This document shows, piece by piece, positions 33,050 to 44,384 of a stretch of 64,000 bases of DNA. Position 1 is the first letter of the stretch. The number at the start of each line of letters is the position of its first letter. The position numbers were made by a program, and so were the translations under genes. Source of the stretch: Rhinopithecus roxellana (taxonomy: Eukaryota > Chordata > Mammalia > Primates > Cercopithecidae); contig NC_044554.1 in assembly GCF_007565055.1 (NCBI RefSeq), positions 17,027,921-17,091,920 on the forward strand, in the 5' to 3' direction. The notes beneath the pieces were generated by a model, which did not search any database, had not been told where the DNA came from, and worked only from the letters and a program-made list of their open reading frames with translations.

Positions 33050-34985
33050 TCTTCGGTCACTGCGGCCGTATCTGCATTAGGGGGCAACCCAAGCTTGGTA
33101 ATGCAGTGACTCTTGCAGACTTGTGCAGGTACTGCTTTGGTTGTCTTGAGTAAGAAGTGGGAAAACTCCCTGGATTATCAGGGAGAGTCTCTTCCTTTCC
33201 CTTACCTTTCACCAAACAAATGGAGTCTCTGTCTGCTGAGCTGCCTGGAGCTGGGGGAAGGGTAATGCATGCACTCCTTTGGCTACCACTACTAGGACTG
33301 TGCAGGTTAGACCCGAAGCCAGTATGGCACTGGGTCTCGCCCAAGGCCTACAGCGACCACTCCCTGGGCTATCACTAACATTCACTCAAGGCCCCAGAGC
33401 TCTTCAGTCAGCAGGTAGTAAATCCAGCTAGGCTTGCATCCTTCTCTCCAGAGCATCAAGCTCCCCTGCCCCACTCCCCGCACCCCCAACCCCAGCCCAG
33501 GGTAGGTACAGAAATGCCATCCAGGAGCCAGAGCCTGGAGTCAGGAATCTTAGAAATCTACTTCATGCTTTATTCTGCTGCAGTTGCGTTGGCACCCAAG
33601 CCACAAGACAAAGTTCTTTGCACTCTTCCTTCTCCTTTGCTCATGTAGAAGTTTCTCCCTGTGGCCACCACCACCTCAAGCCCACAGCAAGTACTACTTG
33701 GCTACTGCCAGTGTTCACTCAAGGACCAAGGGCTCTTCATTCAGTGTTTGGTGAGTGCTGCCAGGCCTGTTTTCTCCGTTCAGGGTAGCAGGCTTTGCTC
33801 TGGCCCATCCTGGGTCCAGAAATGCTGACCAGGACCCAAGGCCTGGAATCAGGGAACCCAGGAGTCTGCCTGGTGTTCTACCCTACTGTGGCCGAGCTGG
33901 TGCCCAGGCTGCAAGACAAAGTCCCCCTTACTCTTCCCTTTCTCTTCCTTAAGCAGAAGGAATTACTCCTTGTAGCCATCACAGCTGAGAATGTGCTGGG
34001 TCACACCCAAAGCCAGCAGGACCCTGGGTCTCACCCAAGGCCTGCAGTGAGTACTGCCTGGGTACCACTTACATGTATTCAAGACCCAAGGGCGCTTTAG
34101 TCAGCAGGTGATGAATCATGCCAGGACTGTGTCTTTCCCTTCAAGGCAGTGGGTTCCCTTCTGTCCCAGGGTGTCTAGAAGGGTTGTCTGGGAGCTGCAG
34201 CCTGGAATGGGCACTTCAGTACTCTGCCCAGTGCCCTATTCTGTTGTGGCTTACCTGCTATCCAAGTTCCAAGACAAAGTCTTCTTAGTCCTCCTTACTC
34301 TTCACTCTCCTCTCCCCAAATGGAGGGAAGGAGTCTCTCCTAGAGCAGTGAGCTGCGCTGCCTGGGGTTGGGGGAGGAGTGGTGCAAGCATTCTCTTGGC
34401 TACCCCAGCTGCTATCTCATCGGGTTGCATGCACACCAAGTCCACTGGCTCTGAGCCCAGCACAGTACCAGGACTTGCCTAAGAATTCCAGTCCTTGTGG
34501 CCTAGATTGCCTTTCAAGTTTATTTAGGACCCCAGAAGGCGTTAGCCTGTAGTAGTAGAGCTAGCCGGAACGCAGTTTCTGACTGCTGGGCGGGATAATA
34601 CCCCTCTGCCTAGGACTGGTCTAAATGCTGCCTCCATGGGCACCAGCTGAATTTTGCCCCATATTGCTTTCCACTGTGACAGGGCAGCACCGAGTTCCAA
34701 TGCAAAGTCTCATAATCACTACACTTTCTGTCCCCCAAGCACGTTGATATACTCTATCTACGCCACACGGCTGCTACTAGGAATGTGGGAGGGGTGGTGT
34801 TGACAATTCAAGACGGTCTTTCCTACCCTTTTCAGTGTATCTTTCCCTGATGAGGGTTAAAACAACGTACTGTGTTTACTCACCTGATTTTTGGTTCTTA
34901 TGGAGGTGCTTTTTTGTGTAGTTTGTTCAATTTGGTGTTCCTTCTGGGAACATGATTGCTAGAGGTTTGTATTTGGCCATCTTGC
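33050..34985 (-). repeat. GC-rich L1 5' UTR with imperfect internal tandem repeats
   Basis: GC content is visibly above the surroundings. Related blocks recur in order. AGAGCTCTTCAGTCAGCAGG is near 33396, GGGCTCTTCATTCAGTGTTTGG near 33730, GGGCGCTTTAGTCAGCAGG near 34089 and a diverged AAGGCGTTAGCCTGTAGTAG near 34536. Each is followed by similar phrases (TCCAGGAGCCAGAGCCTGGA, ACCCAAGGCCTGGAATCAGG, GGGAGCTGCAGCCTGGAATGG and CAAGACAAAGTC). Unit spacing is about 335 to 440 bp. Frames of 60 to 124 codons here have no recognisable product. Confidence 0.7.
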
Positions 34986-35016
34986 TCCAATAAGCTAAAT
35001 ATGATTTCTTGAAAAT

Positions 35017-35145
35017 TTTTTACCAGGTATGATGTTGCACACCTATAGTCCCAGCTACTTACACAGCTGAGGCATTGATTGAGTCCAACATTTTGAGTCC
35101 AGGTTGGGCAGCATAACAGGACCCTCATCTCTAAAAAATAAAAAT
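35017..35145 (+). repeat. Alu fragment
   Basis: Sense piece CCAGGTATGATGTTGCACACC to CATCTCTAAAAAATAAA, an eroded, partly rearranged arm. Confidence 0.75.
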
Positions 35146-35259
35146 AAATGTTTAAGTGGTTTATAAATTGTCAATAAATGTGAAGTACAGTCAGCCCTCC
35201 AGGTCTGTGGGCTCCACATCTGTGGATTCAAGCAACTGTGGATCAAAAATACATTTTAA

Positions 35260-35267
35260 AAAAATAT

Positions 35268-35313
<46 letters not shown>
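35260..35313. repeat. (TTTA)n microsatellite
   Basis: About 13 units of ATTT, formed in the poly-T head of the following antisense Alu. Confidence 0.95.
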
Positions 35314-35316
<3 letters not shown>

Positions 35317-35572
35317 GAGACAGGGCCTTGCTGTCTCCCAGGCTAGAGTACAGTGGTGTGATCATATCTCACTGTAACCTAGAACTTCTGGGCTCAAATG
35401 ATCCTCCCACATCAGCCTCCCAAGTAGCTGGGACTACAGGCATGCACCACCACACCCAACTCATTTTTAAATTTTTTGTAAAGATGGCGTCTTGCTATAT
35501 TTCCCAGGCTGGCCTTGAACTTCTAGCCTCGAAGTACTGGGATTACACGTGTGAGCTACCATACCTGGCTTA
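35314..35572 (-). repeat. Alu (old, J-like) inside the MER8-like element
   Basis: Antisense dimer AGAGACAGGGCCTTGCTG to GAGCTACCATACCTGGC. Part of the left arm before the terminal block is deleted (CTAGCCTCGAAGTACTGG). Confidence 0.9.
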
Positions 35573-35862
35573 AAAGTATTTTTAAAAAATGAGTGGTTGC
35601 GTGTGTACTGAGCATGTACAGACTTTTTTTTTTCTTGCCATTATTCCCTAAACAATACAGTATAACCACTATTTACAGAAGAGTTATATCATATTAGGTA
35701 TTATAAATAATCTAGAGATGATGTAAAGTATATGAGAGGATATGCATATGTTATATGCAAATACTACACCATCTTATATAAAGGACTTGAGGACTCATGG
35801 ATTTTTAATATCTGCAAGTGGTCCTGGCATTAATCCCCCACAGATACTGAGGGATGACTATA

Positions 35863-36600
35863 TCACTCTTAAAAATAATAATAGTAACTATCTTATGACT
35901 TGCAATAAAATAGATGAGAAATTAGAGTGTCTTTCAGTACTTAAGAATATCTCTAAGGACCATGTTTTTGCTACGAATACTCTTCTTTTGATCCAGCCAA
36001 ACTGGTGGATACATGGTTAAGGCAAAGCCAGAGATGGTTCTACATCCCCTTGGCCACAGTGATCAGTCCAGGTATGTGCAGTGACCTAAGCTGTCCTTTT
36101 ATAAACTTTTCAAAAATTAGAGTTGATAGAAAAGACTCTTGCTTCTTTCATGGGGGAGTTAACAAGGACGAAAGTCAGGAGCTATCTCTAGACATGTTAC
36201 TGTATTGGAGAAAGTTGTGGAAAGGAGGAAATGAGATAGCACCAGAGGTCACGAATAGGAAAAAGAGACAACCACAGGCCATCATGGTACTCTGGTCTCT
36301 GGATTCTCTCTATCCTGAGATTAGCTTTGAGTAGTTCAGCCATTATCTTCTAAGGAATTCCCCTTTGTTGAAGCTAGTTTGAATTGGATTTTTTTTTTTT
36401 AAGAGCCCCGACTAAAGCGTGGAGGGAGTATGTATATACAAACACATATTAATTTTTAAAGAAGTAATAGTATATATTCAGCAAATCACATGGAATATAA
36501 ATCAGCCTGATGAAGTTTTACCAGCTGAACACCTGTGTAAAATAGGGCTGAGATCAAAAACCTTCTGTCGCAACCATCTGATGGTAACCACCATATGAGG
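35863..36600. other. Intronic sequence, nothing recognised
   Basis: Includes a 109-codon frame (36005-36334) with no recognisable domain. No splice or poly-A context supports a gene. Confidence 0.5.
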
Positions 36601-36609
36601 CAGTGTATC

Positions 36610-36790
36610 TTAATAGTTAACAAGAACACAGGTTTTGGGTTTTGGAAAGCAGAGATTTGAATCCTTGTTCTTGACAGTCTGTATAACTTTGGATAAGTTG
36701 CCTAATTTCTCTGAATTCCACTTTGTTCATGTATATAAAGGAGTAACACTGTCTTTTGTATTTATTTAAGGATTATTGATATATGGGTCA
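36610..36790 (+). repeat. MIR SINE
   Basis: Sense MIR: AGAGATTTGAATCCTTGTTC, GTATAACTTTGGATAAGTTGCC, TTTCTCTGAATTCC, AAGGATTATTGAT. Confidence 0.8.
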
Positions 36791-37318
36791 GCTGTCAACC
36801 CAGAGTTTATATTTCTTAAACTTATCAGAGTACTTTATTTCATGGATTCAAAAAATTCTCATGAGGCTTAAAATTTCTTGTAAATGGAAAATCTGAAATA
36901 CTAGACTTCTAATATCCGGTGGTAGAAAAGTGGGTATTCAGTTGGTGTTTGTTGTCTAACACTCATACAGCAAAATCATGATTAAGTAGCACTTATAAAC
37001 CTCAATTTTGCTTGCTTCAGTCACTGATCATGTTTTCCACCTCTTCCTTTTTAATGTCACTTACTCGCCAAAAATAAGACTTATCCTAGCACAAATGGAT
37101 TGGTTAGTTTAGTCGCTGTAACATTTGCCTTTTCACTTAGGATTTTTCTTCCCTATTTTGGTTATGAAGTTTTTAATTTTCCACTCACACACTGTCTCCA
37201 GTTTGGGTATCTCTAGCCTAAATAATTTGGGTTTTAGTTTTACTTGTTTACAAGGAAAAAAGAAACTATACTATGTGATAGTCGAGGGTTTGACATTAGA
37301 GGTTATCTAGTTCCTGTT
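36791..37318. other. Intronic sequence, nothing recognised
   Basis: AT-rich stretch between two MIRs. Confidence 0.5.
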
Positions 37319-37324
37319 CAACTT

Positions 37325-37440
37325 TTTGCTTTATAGATAAGAAATTGGACACCCGTAGAAGTTAATAACTTGATCATGAATTAGTGATTAAAGCCAAAAC
37401 TAAGGTCTGCTGACTTTCAGGCCACTGGTCTTCCTATCTT
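37325..37440 (-). repeat. MIR fragment
   Basis: Antisense MIR: TAGATAAGAAATTGGACACC, TAACTTGATCATGAATTAGTG, GGTCTGCTGACTTTCAGGCC. Confidence 0.7.
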
Positions 37441-37775
37441 AAAGTTTCTTTGAGAAACAGACTGAAGAGACTTTGATATAACCCATTTGTTTAATTTGAG
37501 AGGTTTGTTTGTTTGTTTGTTTTTAGGTGACTTCGGATGTCTCTGTCTTTGGAGAAGTATACACTTTTTTTTTTTTTTTTAAAGATAGGGTTAGTATTAT
37601 AGATACATATGTGTTGATTTAACAATGACAGGAATGGTGATGATGTTAGAGTACCACCATACAATTATATAGCATTTTCCCCCAGAGTGCTTCTATATAG
37701 AGTCTCATGGTTTAATTTATTGTGATAATGAAATAAATTAACTCAGTGGTTATAACAAGATATTATAAGAAGTTA

Positions 37776-38220
37776 TATTGGTTTTCTATGTCTTTCATAA
37801 CAAATGACCACAAACTGGGTGACTTAAAACAATAGAAGTTTATTTTTTCACCATTCATGAGTCCAGAAGTCCAAAATCAAGGTGTCAACAAGGATGGGTT
37901 CCTTCTGGAGAAAGGCTCTGAGGGAAAAACTGTTCTCTGCTTTCTCCTAACTACTGGTGAACAATCCTTGTTGTTCCCTGTCTTGTAGATTCATCATTCC
38001 AATCTTCACCCCCATCTTTACATTGCCTTCTTCACACTCTTTCTGTGTTCTCTCCTCTTCTTATGAAGACAGTAGTCATTGGATTTAGGGCCCATCTAAG
38101 TTAAGATCTCATCTTGAGATCCTTAACTAATTACATCTGCAAAGACCCTATTTCCAAATAAGGAAATATTTTGAGGTTCCAGTGCATGTGAATATTTGTG
38201 GGACACTATTCAACCTACTA
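37776..38220 (-). repeat. MLT1-type LTR (ERVL-MaLR)
   Basis: Antisense copy beginning GGTTTTCTATGTCTTTCATAAC, with AACTGGGTGACTTAAAACAA, CCAGAAGTCCAAAATCAAGGTGTC, AGTCATTGGATTTAGGGCCC and CTGCAAAGACCCTATTTCC, ending GGGACACTATTCAACCTACTA. It is a solitary LTR with no internal region visible. Confidence 0.8.
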
Positions 38221-38407
38221 CTGAAGAGTAACTAAAGTATATTACTGGTTTTAATGGATTTCGTGTGGAGATGTGTAGCTTTGTTTCCATCTGTGTAGCT
38301 CTATCCTAGACCACCAGTGAAGAACTGAGTAAGAGAAGATCAGGATCCTAAATATTTTCTTCGTGTTCTTAGATGTTATGATTGTCAAACACCTAGGTCC
38401 TCTTTTC

Positions 38408-38711
38408 TCTCTCTTTTTTTTTTTTTTTTGAGACAGAGTCTCGCTCTGTTGCCCAGGCTGGAGTGCAGTGGAGCGATCTCAGCTTGCTGCAAGCTCCGCC
38501 TCCCGGGTTGATGGCATTCTCCTGCCTCAGCCTCCCGCGTACCTGGGAATACAGGTGCCCGCTACCACGCCTGGCTAATTTTTTGTATTTTCGGTAGAGA
38601 TGGAGTTTCACTGTGTTAGCCAGGATGGTCTTGATTTCCTGACCTTGTGATCTGCCCGCCTTGGCCTCCCAAAGTACTGGGATTACAGGCGTGAGCCACC
38701 ATGCCCAGCCT
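38408..38711 (-). repeat. Alu (Y/S-like)
   Basis: Antisense dimer with T17 head and terminal GAGCCACCATGCCCAGCC. Confidence 0.95.
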
Positions 38712-38811
38712 TTCTTGTTTTAATTTACAACATTTTTAATTTAAAACATCCTTACAGATACCTTGCAGAACAGGAGGTGAGAATTTCTTTTCTTTCTTTC
38801 TTTTTCTTTTT

Positions 38812-39118
38812 CTTTTTTTTTTTTTTTTTAAGCAGGGTCTCTCTCTGTTACCTGTGTTGGAGTACAGTGGCACCATCACAGCTTACTGCTGCCACAACCT
38901 CCCAGGCCTAAGCGATCTTCCCACCTCAGCCTCTAGAGTAGGTGAGGCTGTGACTATAGGCATGCACTACCACACCTGGCTGATTTTGTTTCAATTTGCA
39001 AGGAGACGGGGTCTCATTGTGTTGCTCAGGCTGACCTTGAACTCTTGGGCTCAAGCAACCCTCCTGCTTTGGCCTCCCAAAGTGCTGGAATTACAAGTGT
39101 GAGCCACCATGCCTGGCA
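38812..39118 (-). repeat. Alu (old, J-like)
   Basis: Antisense dimer whose head is a TTTC/TTTTTC-rich run (38786-38830). The body reads AAGCAGGGTCTCTCTCTG to CACCATGCCTGGC. Confidence 0.9.
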
Positions 39119-39119
39119 C

Positions 39120-39690
39120 CTATCTCCTCTTATATGAAGTGTTAAGGAATACATTTGGGCAAAATTAAGCACAATTTTCTGCTTTCAGTTCTTATTAAAT
39201 AAATAGATATTTGGGTTGTTTAACCTAATGATTATGAGGTTTCCTTTCTTATTATAAATAGTAACATTCTTTCACTTTAAAAAAAAGTGCATATAAGTTA
39301 AACCAGAGTGTATATTTCTCAATGTCCTAATTTTGGAGGATTGTCAAACCTACTTGGTGATAAATTATTGATTGTCTCTTAAAATGCTGATTGTGTCTAT
39401 TGGGACCAAAAGACATTGAATAATAAAGTTTACATTTAGATGTATATAAAATATTAATCCATTGTTTTAGTTATAAAATTGGAACAGTTGAGTCGACATG
39501 TGCAGTTTAAAAATTTATACTCATTGCAATAAAATATGTGAGAATGTTATTTTTTTCTGTAACTGCTACAGGCTACTGGAAAGCCATTCCTCTCTTTGAG
39601 GCTATAAGATTTTGTATTTGGGGCTAATTATACACAACAATTTGCAGTGATTATATACTAGAGGACATATTTGGCTGTCCAAAGTTTAGC
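39120..39690. other. Intronic sequence, nothing recognised
   Basis: AT-rich unique-looking sequence with no gene signal. Confidence 0.5.
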
Positions 39691-39691
39691 A

Positions 39692-39855
39692 ACTTTGGGT
39701 GAGTTTCTTAACTTTCCTAAGCCTTGGTTTCTTTATCTGTAATACTGAGAAAAGAATCCTTTTAAAATTGCCGTGATGATTAAATGACACAACGTATATA
39801 AACACCAAGTACAGTGCTTGGTGTATAGTAGCTATTCAATACATACTGCTATAGC
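39692..39855 (+). repeat. MIR SINE
   Basis: Sense MIR: GGGTGAGTTTCTTAACTTTCC, GGTTTCTTTATCTGTAATACTG, GATGATTAAATGACAC, GTGCTTGGTGTATAGTAG. Confidence 0.85.
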
Positions 39856-39941
39856 ACTTCCTCTCCCTTCTGTTCACTTTTGCTAAATATAGACTGTTGT
39901 TATTAATAATATATTTAATTAAAGGTTTTTGTTAATTGCTC

Positions 39942-40251
39942 TTTTTTTTCTTTTTTGAGGCAGGGTCTCACTCTGTTACCCAGGCTGGAGTGCAGTGGCA
40001 CAGTCACGATTCACTGCAGCCTTGACCTCCTCAGCTCAAGCAATCCTCCCACCCCAGCCTCCCACCCCGTGCCTATAGCTGGGACTATAGGGACGTGCCA
40101 CCATGCCCTGCTAATTTTTTGTTTTGTGTTTTGTAGTGATGGGGTCTCACTCTGTTGCCCAGGCTGGTCTTGAACTCCTGGGCTCAAGTTATCCTCCCAC
40201 CTCGGCCTCCCAAAGTGCTGGGATTACAGTCATGAGCCACCTTACTTGGCC
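39942..40251 (-). repeat. Alu (old, J-like)
   Basis: Antisense dimer TTTTTGAGGCAGGGTCTC to CACCTTACTTGGCC. A GTGCCTATAGCTGGGAC insert lies in the right arm. Confidence 0.9.
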
Positions 40252-40254
40252 TTA

Positions 40255-40865
40255 ATTATTCTCTTAAATTGGACATTTCTATATCTGTTAAAATGGAAAA
40301 ACACCATTAGAAGTGGTCAGTTTTCCTTTGTATTTTTGAAAATTATGTGCTTACATTTAATTGCTCTCTCTCTTATTCTTTAATTTCTTTTTTATTTTTA
40401 TTTATTTATATTATTTGATTTAATTTCTAACACAGTTTTTTCCTTAGCATGTGTCATTCTTTATCTGGGATCCTTTAAAGTACTTTGTTTTCATGGTTAA
40501 GAGGGGTGTTTTAGGAAGGAACAAAACAAATGATGCATTAAAAAGTGGATAGAATAGATAACTATAAAGACAGATATAGTTTCCATTATATCTTACACTT
40601 AATTCTACATGGTAATTTTGAGGAATGCAATATCCTATATGGTGAATTCTCTGGGTATGTTTTTTTAAATGATCAAATTTTCTTTTACTTTTGACTGTTT
40701 CCTTTGACACTGCAAATAGAGTAGAAATGACCATTTTCTAATATTTACCTGATTTGTGGTTGTTATTGTCTATTATGGCTTTGGTTATAATACATTGTGA
40801 TAGATCTGTCCTTTATTGTGAGTTCTCTGTTTAGCCTTATCGTGATTTGTTGTTTAATCAGTTTG
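40255..40865. other. Repeat-poor intronic stretch
   Basis: AT-rich. No repeat, exon or RNA gene recognised. Confidence 0.5.
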
Positions 40866-40885
40866 TAGAATTGTAGGTGAATAGG

Positions 40886-41190
40886 CTAGGCACAGTGGCT
40901 CATGCCTGTAATTCCAGCACTTTGGGAGGCCAAGGTGGGCAGATCACTTGAGACTGGGAGTTTGAGACCAGCCTGGCCAACATGGTGAAACCTCGTCTCT
41001 ACTAAAAATACAAAAATTAGTCAGCTATGGTGGTACATGCCTGTAATCCCAGCTACTTGAGAGGCTGAAGCAGGAGAATCGCTTGAACCTGGGAGGCAGA
41101 GGTTACAGTGAGCCGAGATCCCACCATTACACTCTAGCCTGGGCGACAGAACAAGAGTCCGTCTGCAAAACAAAACAAAACAAAAAAAGA
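40886..41190 (+). repeat. Alu with a clear target duplication
   Basis: Sense dimer GGCTAGGCACAGTGG to an AAAACAAAAC tail. AGAATTGTAGGTGAATA before and AGAATTGTAGGTAAATA after it form the target duplication. Confidence 0.95.
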
Positions 41191-41304
41191 ATTGTAGGTA
41201 AATAAATTACGTTATTCTAAAGTAAAACCTGAATAAAGTTCTTTGGGTGAAAAGTCAAGTACTACTCCAATGAACTGATTTTACTGATAGCTCTTTTGAT
41301 GTTT

Positions 41305-41603
41305 GTTTGTTTGTTTTGATACTGTGTCTCGTGCCTCGCTCTGTTGCCCCGGCTGGAGTGCAGTGGTGCGATCTTGGGTCGCTGCAAGCTCCACCTCCCA
41401 GGTTCAAGCGACTCTCCTGCCTCAGCCTTCCGAGTAGCTGGGATTACAGGCGCCCGTCACCATGCCCGGTTAATTTTTTGTGTTTTTAGTAGAGATGGGT
41501 TTTCACTATGTTGGCCAGGTTGGTCTCCATCTTTTGACCTCGTGATCCGCCCGCCTCAGCCTCCCAAAGTTCTGGCATTACAGGCTGAGTCACCATGCCA
41601 GCC
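41305..41603 (-). repeat. Alu (S/Y-like)
   Basis: Antisense dimer with a (TTTG)n head (41300-41315) and a rearranged TCTCGTGCCTCGCTCTG start. It ends CACCATGCCAGCC. Confidence 0.9.
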
Positions 41604-41604
41604 T

Positions 41605-41945
41605 TATTGTTGTTCCTTTGTTTTTGTTTTGCCTGAGGCTACCACTGTTTAGGCTACCTTGTGCTAGAACCTAACCTTACTAAAGAATCAGAAATGCAGA
41701 AAGGGAAAGATCCCTTATGAATTAATCTTCTATTATCTTTATTTTACAGGTGAGAAAACTAAAACATTGAGAGATAAGGGAACTTAAGAGCTTGTGTTTT
41801 TTTTGTTTTTGTTTTTATTTTTAACCTGGTCCAGAGATGTTGTCAACTGTACCATGAATTTATAGAATTTTATGTTTAGAACTAGCAGTATGTGTACTTA
41901 ATAGAGATTGCAGATTCAACTCCCATTTGTAAAGAAAATGGAAAA
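41605..41945. other. Intronic sequence with a MIR scrap
   Basis: TTATTTTACAGGTGAGAAAACTAAAACATTGAGAGATAAGG near 41739-41780 is antisense MIR core. Nothing else seen. Confidence 0.55.
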
Positions 41946-41948
41946 ATA

Positions 41949-42244
41949 GGCCAGGCGCGGTGGCTCATGCCTGTAATCCCAGCACTTTGGGAGGCCAAAA
42001 CAGGTGGATCACCTGAGGTTGGGAGTTCGAGACCAGCCTGACCAACATGGAGAAACCCCATCTCTACGAAAAACACAAAATTCGCCGGGCGTGGTAGTGC
42101 ATGCCTGTAATTCCAGCTACTTGGGAGGCTGAGGTAGGAGAATCGCTTGAACCTGGAAGGCGAAGGTTGCGGTGAGCCGAGATCATGCCATTGCACTCTA
42201 GCCTGGGCAACGAGTGCAACTCCATCTCAAAAAAAAAAAAAAAG
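41949..42244 (+). repeat. Alu (S-like)
   Basis: Sense dimer GGCCAGGCGCGGTGG to an A16 tail, flanked by GGAAAAATA on both sides (41940-41948 and 42244-42252). Confidence 0.95.
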
Positions 42245-42249
42245 GAAAA

Positions 42250-43935
42250 ATAGAAAAAAATACCTTTCACTCTTCCCTAGCAGTACCTTTTTAGGCTTCT
42301 ACACAGTAATGTTTATAGACTCCAATGGGATCCATCTATAGTTCTCCTTAGTGTAAAAGTACTGACTTCATAAAAACATTATCAGTAAAAAATTCTTTAA
42401 GGTTTTTGAGTTGTCTTTTTTACAGTGTTAAGGCACTATAATGCATACATTTCTAAATTCTTAGCATTTTATATTGTTCTCTTTAGAAGTTAAGTGTTTG
42501 GTAACAGAATGTTTTTGGTTTTTGGTTTGCAAATACCTTGGTACATCAAGACTAGGAATTTCTACGTAGTATATAATTTATTTGAAATGCTGCAGTCATT
42601 TGCTTATGACTTTTTTTGAATAAAAGGAATAGTTTTTCCATTAAAAGGAAGCAATCATTTGCCTATAGCAGTTGCCAGATACAGCACCTAATAATTAAAG
42701 TAGTAGTTTACACAGGTATGAGGAGATCCAAGAAATGATGCTATTTGAATAGAGCTGAAGTTCTTTATTGAATAAAGCTTCTTATACCTGTGGGGTATTG
42801 GAAAGAAAAATATTTTATGACATACTGGAAAACTAGCCTCTAACCTTTTTCGTTTTTTGATGAATAGGTTTAAAACAGAAATGCTCATCAATGATATAAT
42901 GTTTGCCAGTTGTATTCCAAGTGTCTTGCAGTCAGTTTATTTTTAACCATAGCAATAGACATGATGGTGAAATAAAGTAGTAAATTACCATCAGCAGCCT
43001 AAAATTAGGCAAATGTACCAACTTTGAAAGGCCTGGGAGTGACTAAAACACTGTTGTTAACCTGCTGTATGTTTAAGTTCTACAAAGAATGACATTTGCA
43101 AATGACATTTAACAGGTCAACTTAGAAGCTAAATTGCTCTTTATCCAATGGACCATAGAGTTTATTCAAATAAAAGCTGTTGATTCAGCACCAAGGATTG
43201 ATTCACAGAGAATAAAATGCCGAACATATACAACCTGAAAGTTTCCCATTTGAACTTTTGCCCTGAATCAATATCCTTATTAGGATATATTTTGCCTGGC
43301 CATTTTAAGTGAAGTCTTGCTTTAGTTTGCTTTCTGTTTTTGGTATCTTTTTCTCTACCCCTGTGATGGATTTGAATTACAGAGTTCTGGTTTACCTAAT
43401 TTGTGGAGAAGGGGGATAGTGTAATCTCCAATCAAGTAAGATGGTATATAAAGAGCTGGTTAGTAAGGTAGCCTTATTAAAATGTACTTCTTTTACAGCT
43501 TTGGGGAATCAGAGGAATGAGGTCTTATTTTTCCAATCTCAAAATGGTAGGCAGCAGGATGTATTTCTAATTATTGCTGTTCTGTCCACTGTGACACTTT
43601 ATTATGTAGTTTATTTTTATTTACTGGTAGAAAACCAAGGAGAAAATTACTAGGTAGAACCTCCCTCCATTGATTTCATATAGGGAAAATTCAATACATT
43701 TAGTTTTACCTGTAGAGATTGATTTTTAGGATTAAATATTGTTTTTCTTCCCTCCCCCCCACCTGGTCTCAGTGTAGTTGTAAAACTAAGGTTTATTACA
43801 TATGGATTATTAAAGGGTTTTTTTTAACCAAGACTTTCTCATTCCAAAAAATCATGTCCTGATAGGATTTACACGCGTTTATGTTTAAATAACACTTATG
43901 ATGTGTCTACTATGTATCAGGCACTGAGTTCCTTG
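42250..43935. other. Longest repeat-poor stretch of the right half; candidate conserved non-coding DNA
   Basis: About 1.7 kb without Alu, L1 or MIR until a MIR scrap at 43880-43935. It contains an octamer-like palindrome, ATTTGCAAAT (43094-43103), inside two copies of AATGACATTT. No splice-bounded coding frame. A 70-codon frame at 43441-43653 has no recognisable domain. Confidence 0.5.
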
Positions 43936-43936
43936 T

Positions 43937-44227
43937 TTTTTTTTTTTTGGAAGATAGGTTCTTACTCTGTCGCCTAAGTTGGAGTACAGTGGCACGATCA
44001 TGGCTCACTGCAGCTTCAACATCCTGGGCTCCTACCTCAGCCTCCCGAGTAGCTGGAGACTGCAGGAGTGAGCCACCATGCCTGGCTTAGTTTTTAAAAA
44101 ATTTTCTATAGGGATGGAGTTTCTCCATGTTGCCCAGGCTGGGCTCAAACTCCCGAGCTCAAGCTGTCCTCCAGCCTCTGCCTCCCAAAGTGTTGGGATT
44201 TACAGGTGTGAGCCACCTTACCCAGCC
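43937..44227 (-). repeat. Alu inserted in a MIR remnant
   Basis: Antisense dimer with T12 head. ACTGAGTTCCTT before and ACTGAGTTCTTA after it are the target duplication. Part of the right arm is missing after CATCCTGGGCTC. Confidence 0.95.
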
Positions 44228-44384
44228 CGACTGAGTTCTTATCTTTAGGAAACTGCATCATGGGGAGCCAAGATGTAAACAAGTAACTGTTATATTTTAT
44301 GGTAAATGCTGCAATAGAATTACCTTGAAAGTGTTACCGTAACTCACACAAAGTTCCCTGTGAGTTTGTTCCTCTAGTCACCAT

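Larger units (their letters stand above)
26070..34990 (-). mobile_element. Nearly full-length antisense L1 (older primate L1P/L1M type), riddled with Alus
   Basis: The 3' UTR lies at the left (TGGGTACATAGTAGGTTTATATATTTATGGGG near 26098-26129). ORF2 fills about 26450-30590, the 5' portion 30910-33050, and the GC-rich 5' UTR 33050-34985. The right end TTTGGCCATCTTGCTCCA is the reverse of an L1 start (GGAGCAAGATGGCC). Seven Alu insertions or fragments account for about 2 kb, leaving roughly 6.9 kb, the length of a complete L1. TTAAATATAA at the left and CTAAATATGA at the right may be remains of a target duplication. It is antisense to PHTF2. Confidence 0.85.
35188..35860 (+). mobile_element. 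MER8-like Tigger transposon, interrupted by an Alu
   Basis: Begins CAGTCAGCCCTCCAGGTCTG, ends CCACAGATACTGAGGGATGACTA, with TA on both sides (35186-35187, 35861-35862). Internal wording (TGAGCATGTACAGAC, CTAAACAATACAGTATAA, TATGCAAATACTACACCATC) fits MER8. An antisense Alu with a TTTA array separates 35188-35255 from 35575-35860. Confidence 0.85.

Noticed and set aside
33755..34482. Several 65- to 124-codon frames in a GC-rich block, resembling a coding exon cluster
   Set aside because: The block is the repeated 5' UTR of an antisense L1; the frames are on the wrong strand for L1 and have no domain.
35260..35313. Regularly spaced repeats that might suggest a CRISPR-like array
   Set aside because: Simple TTTA microsatellite without spacers; the genome is mammalian.
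36005..36334. 109-codon frame downstream of the MER8-like element
   Set aside because: No recognisable domain, no splice or poly-A context, and length is possible by chance.
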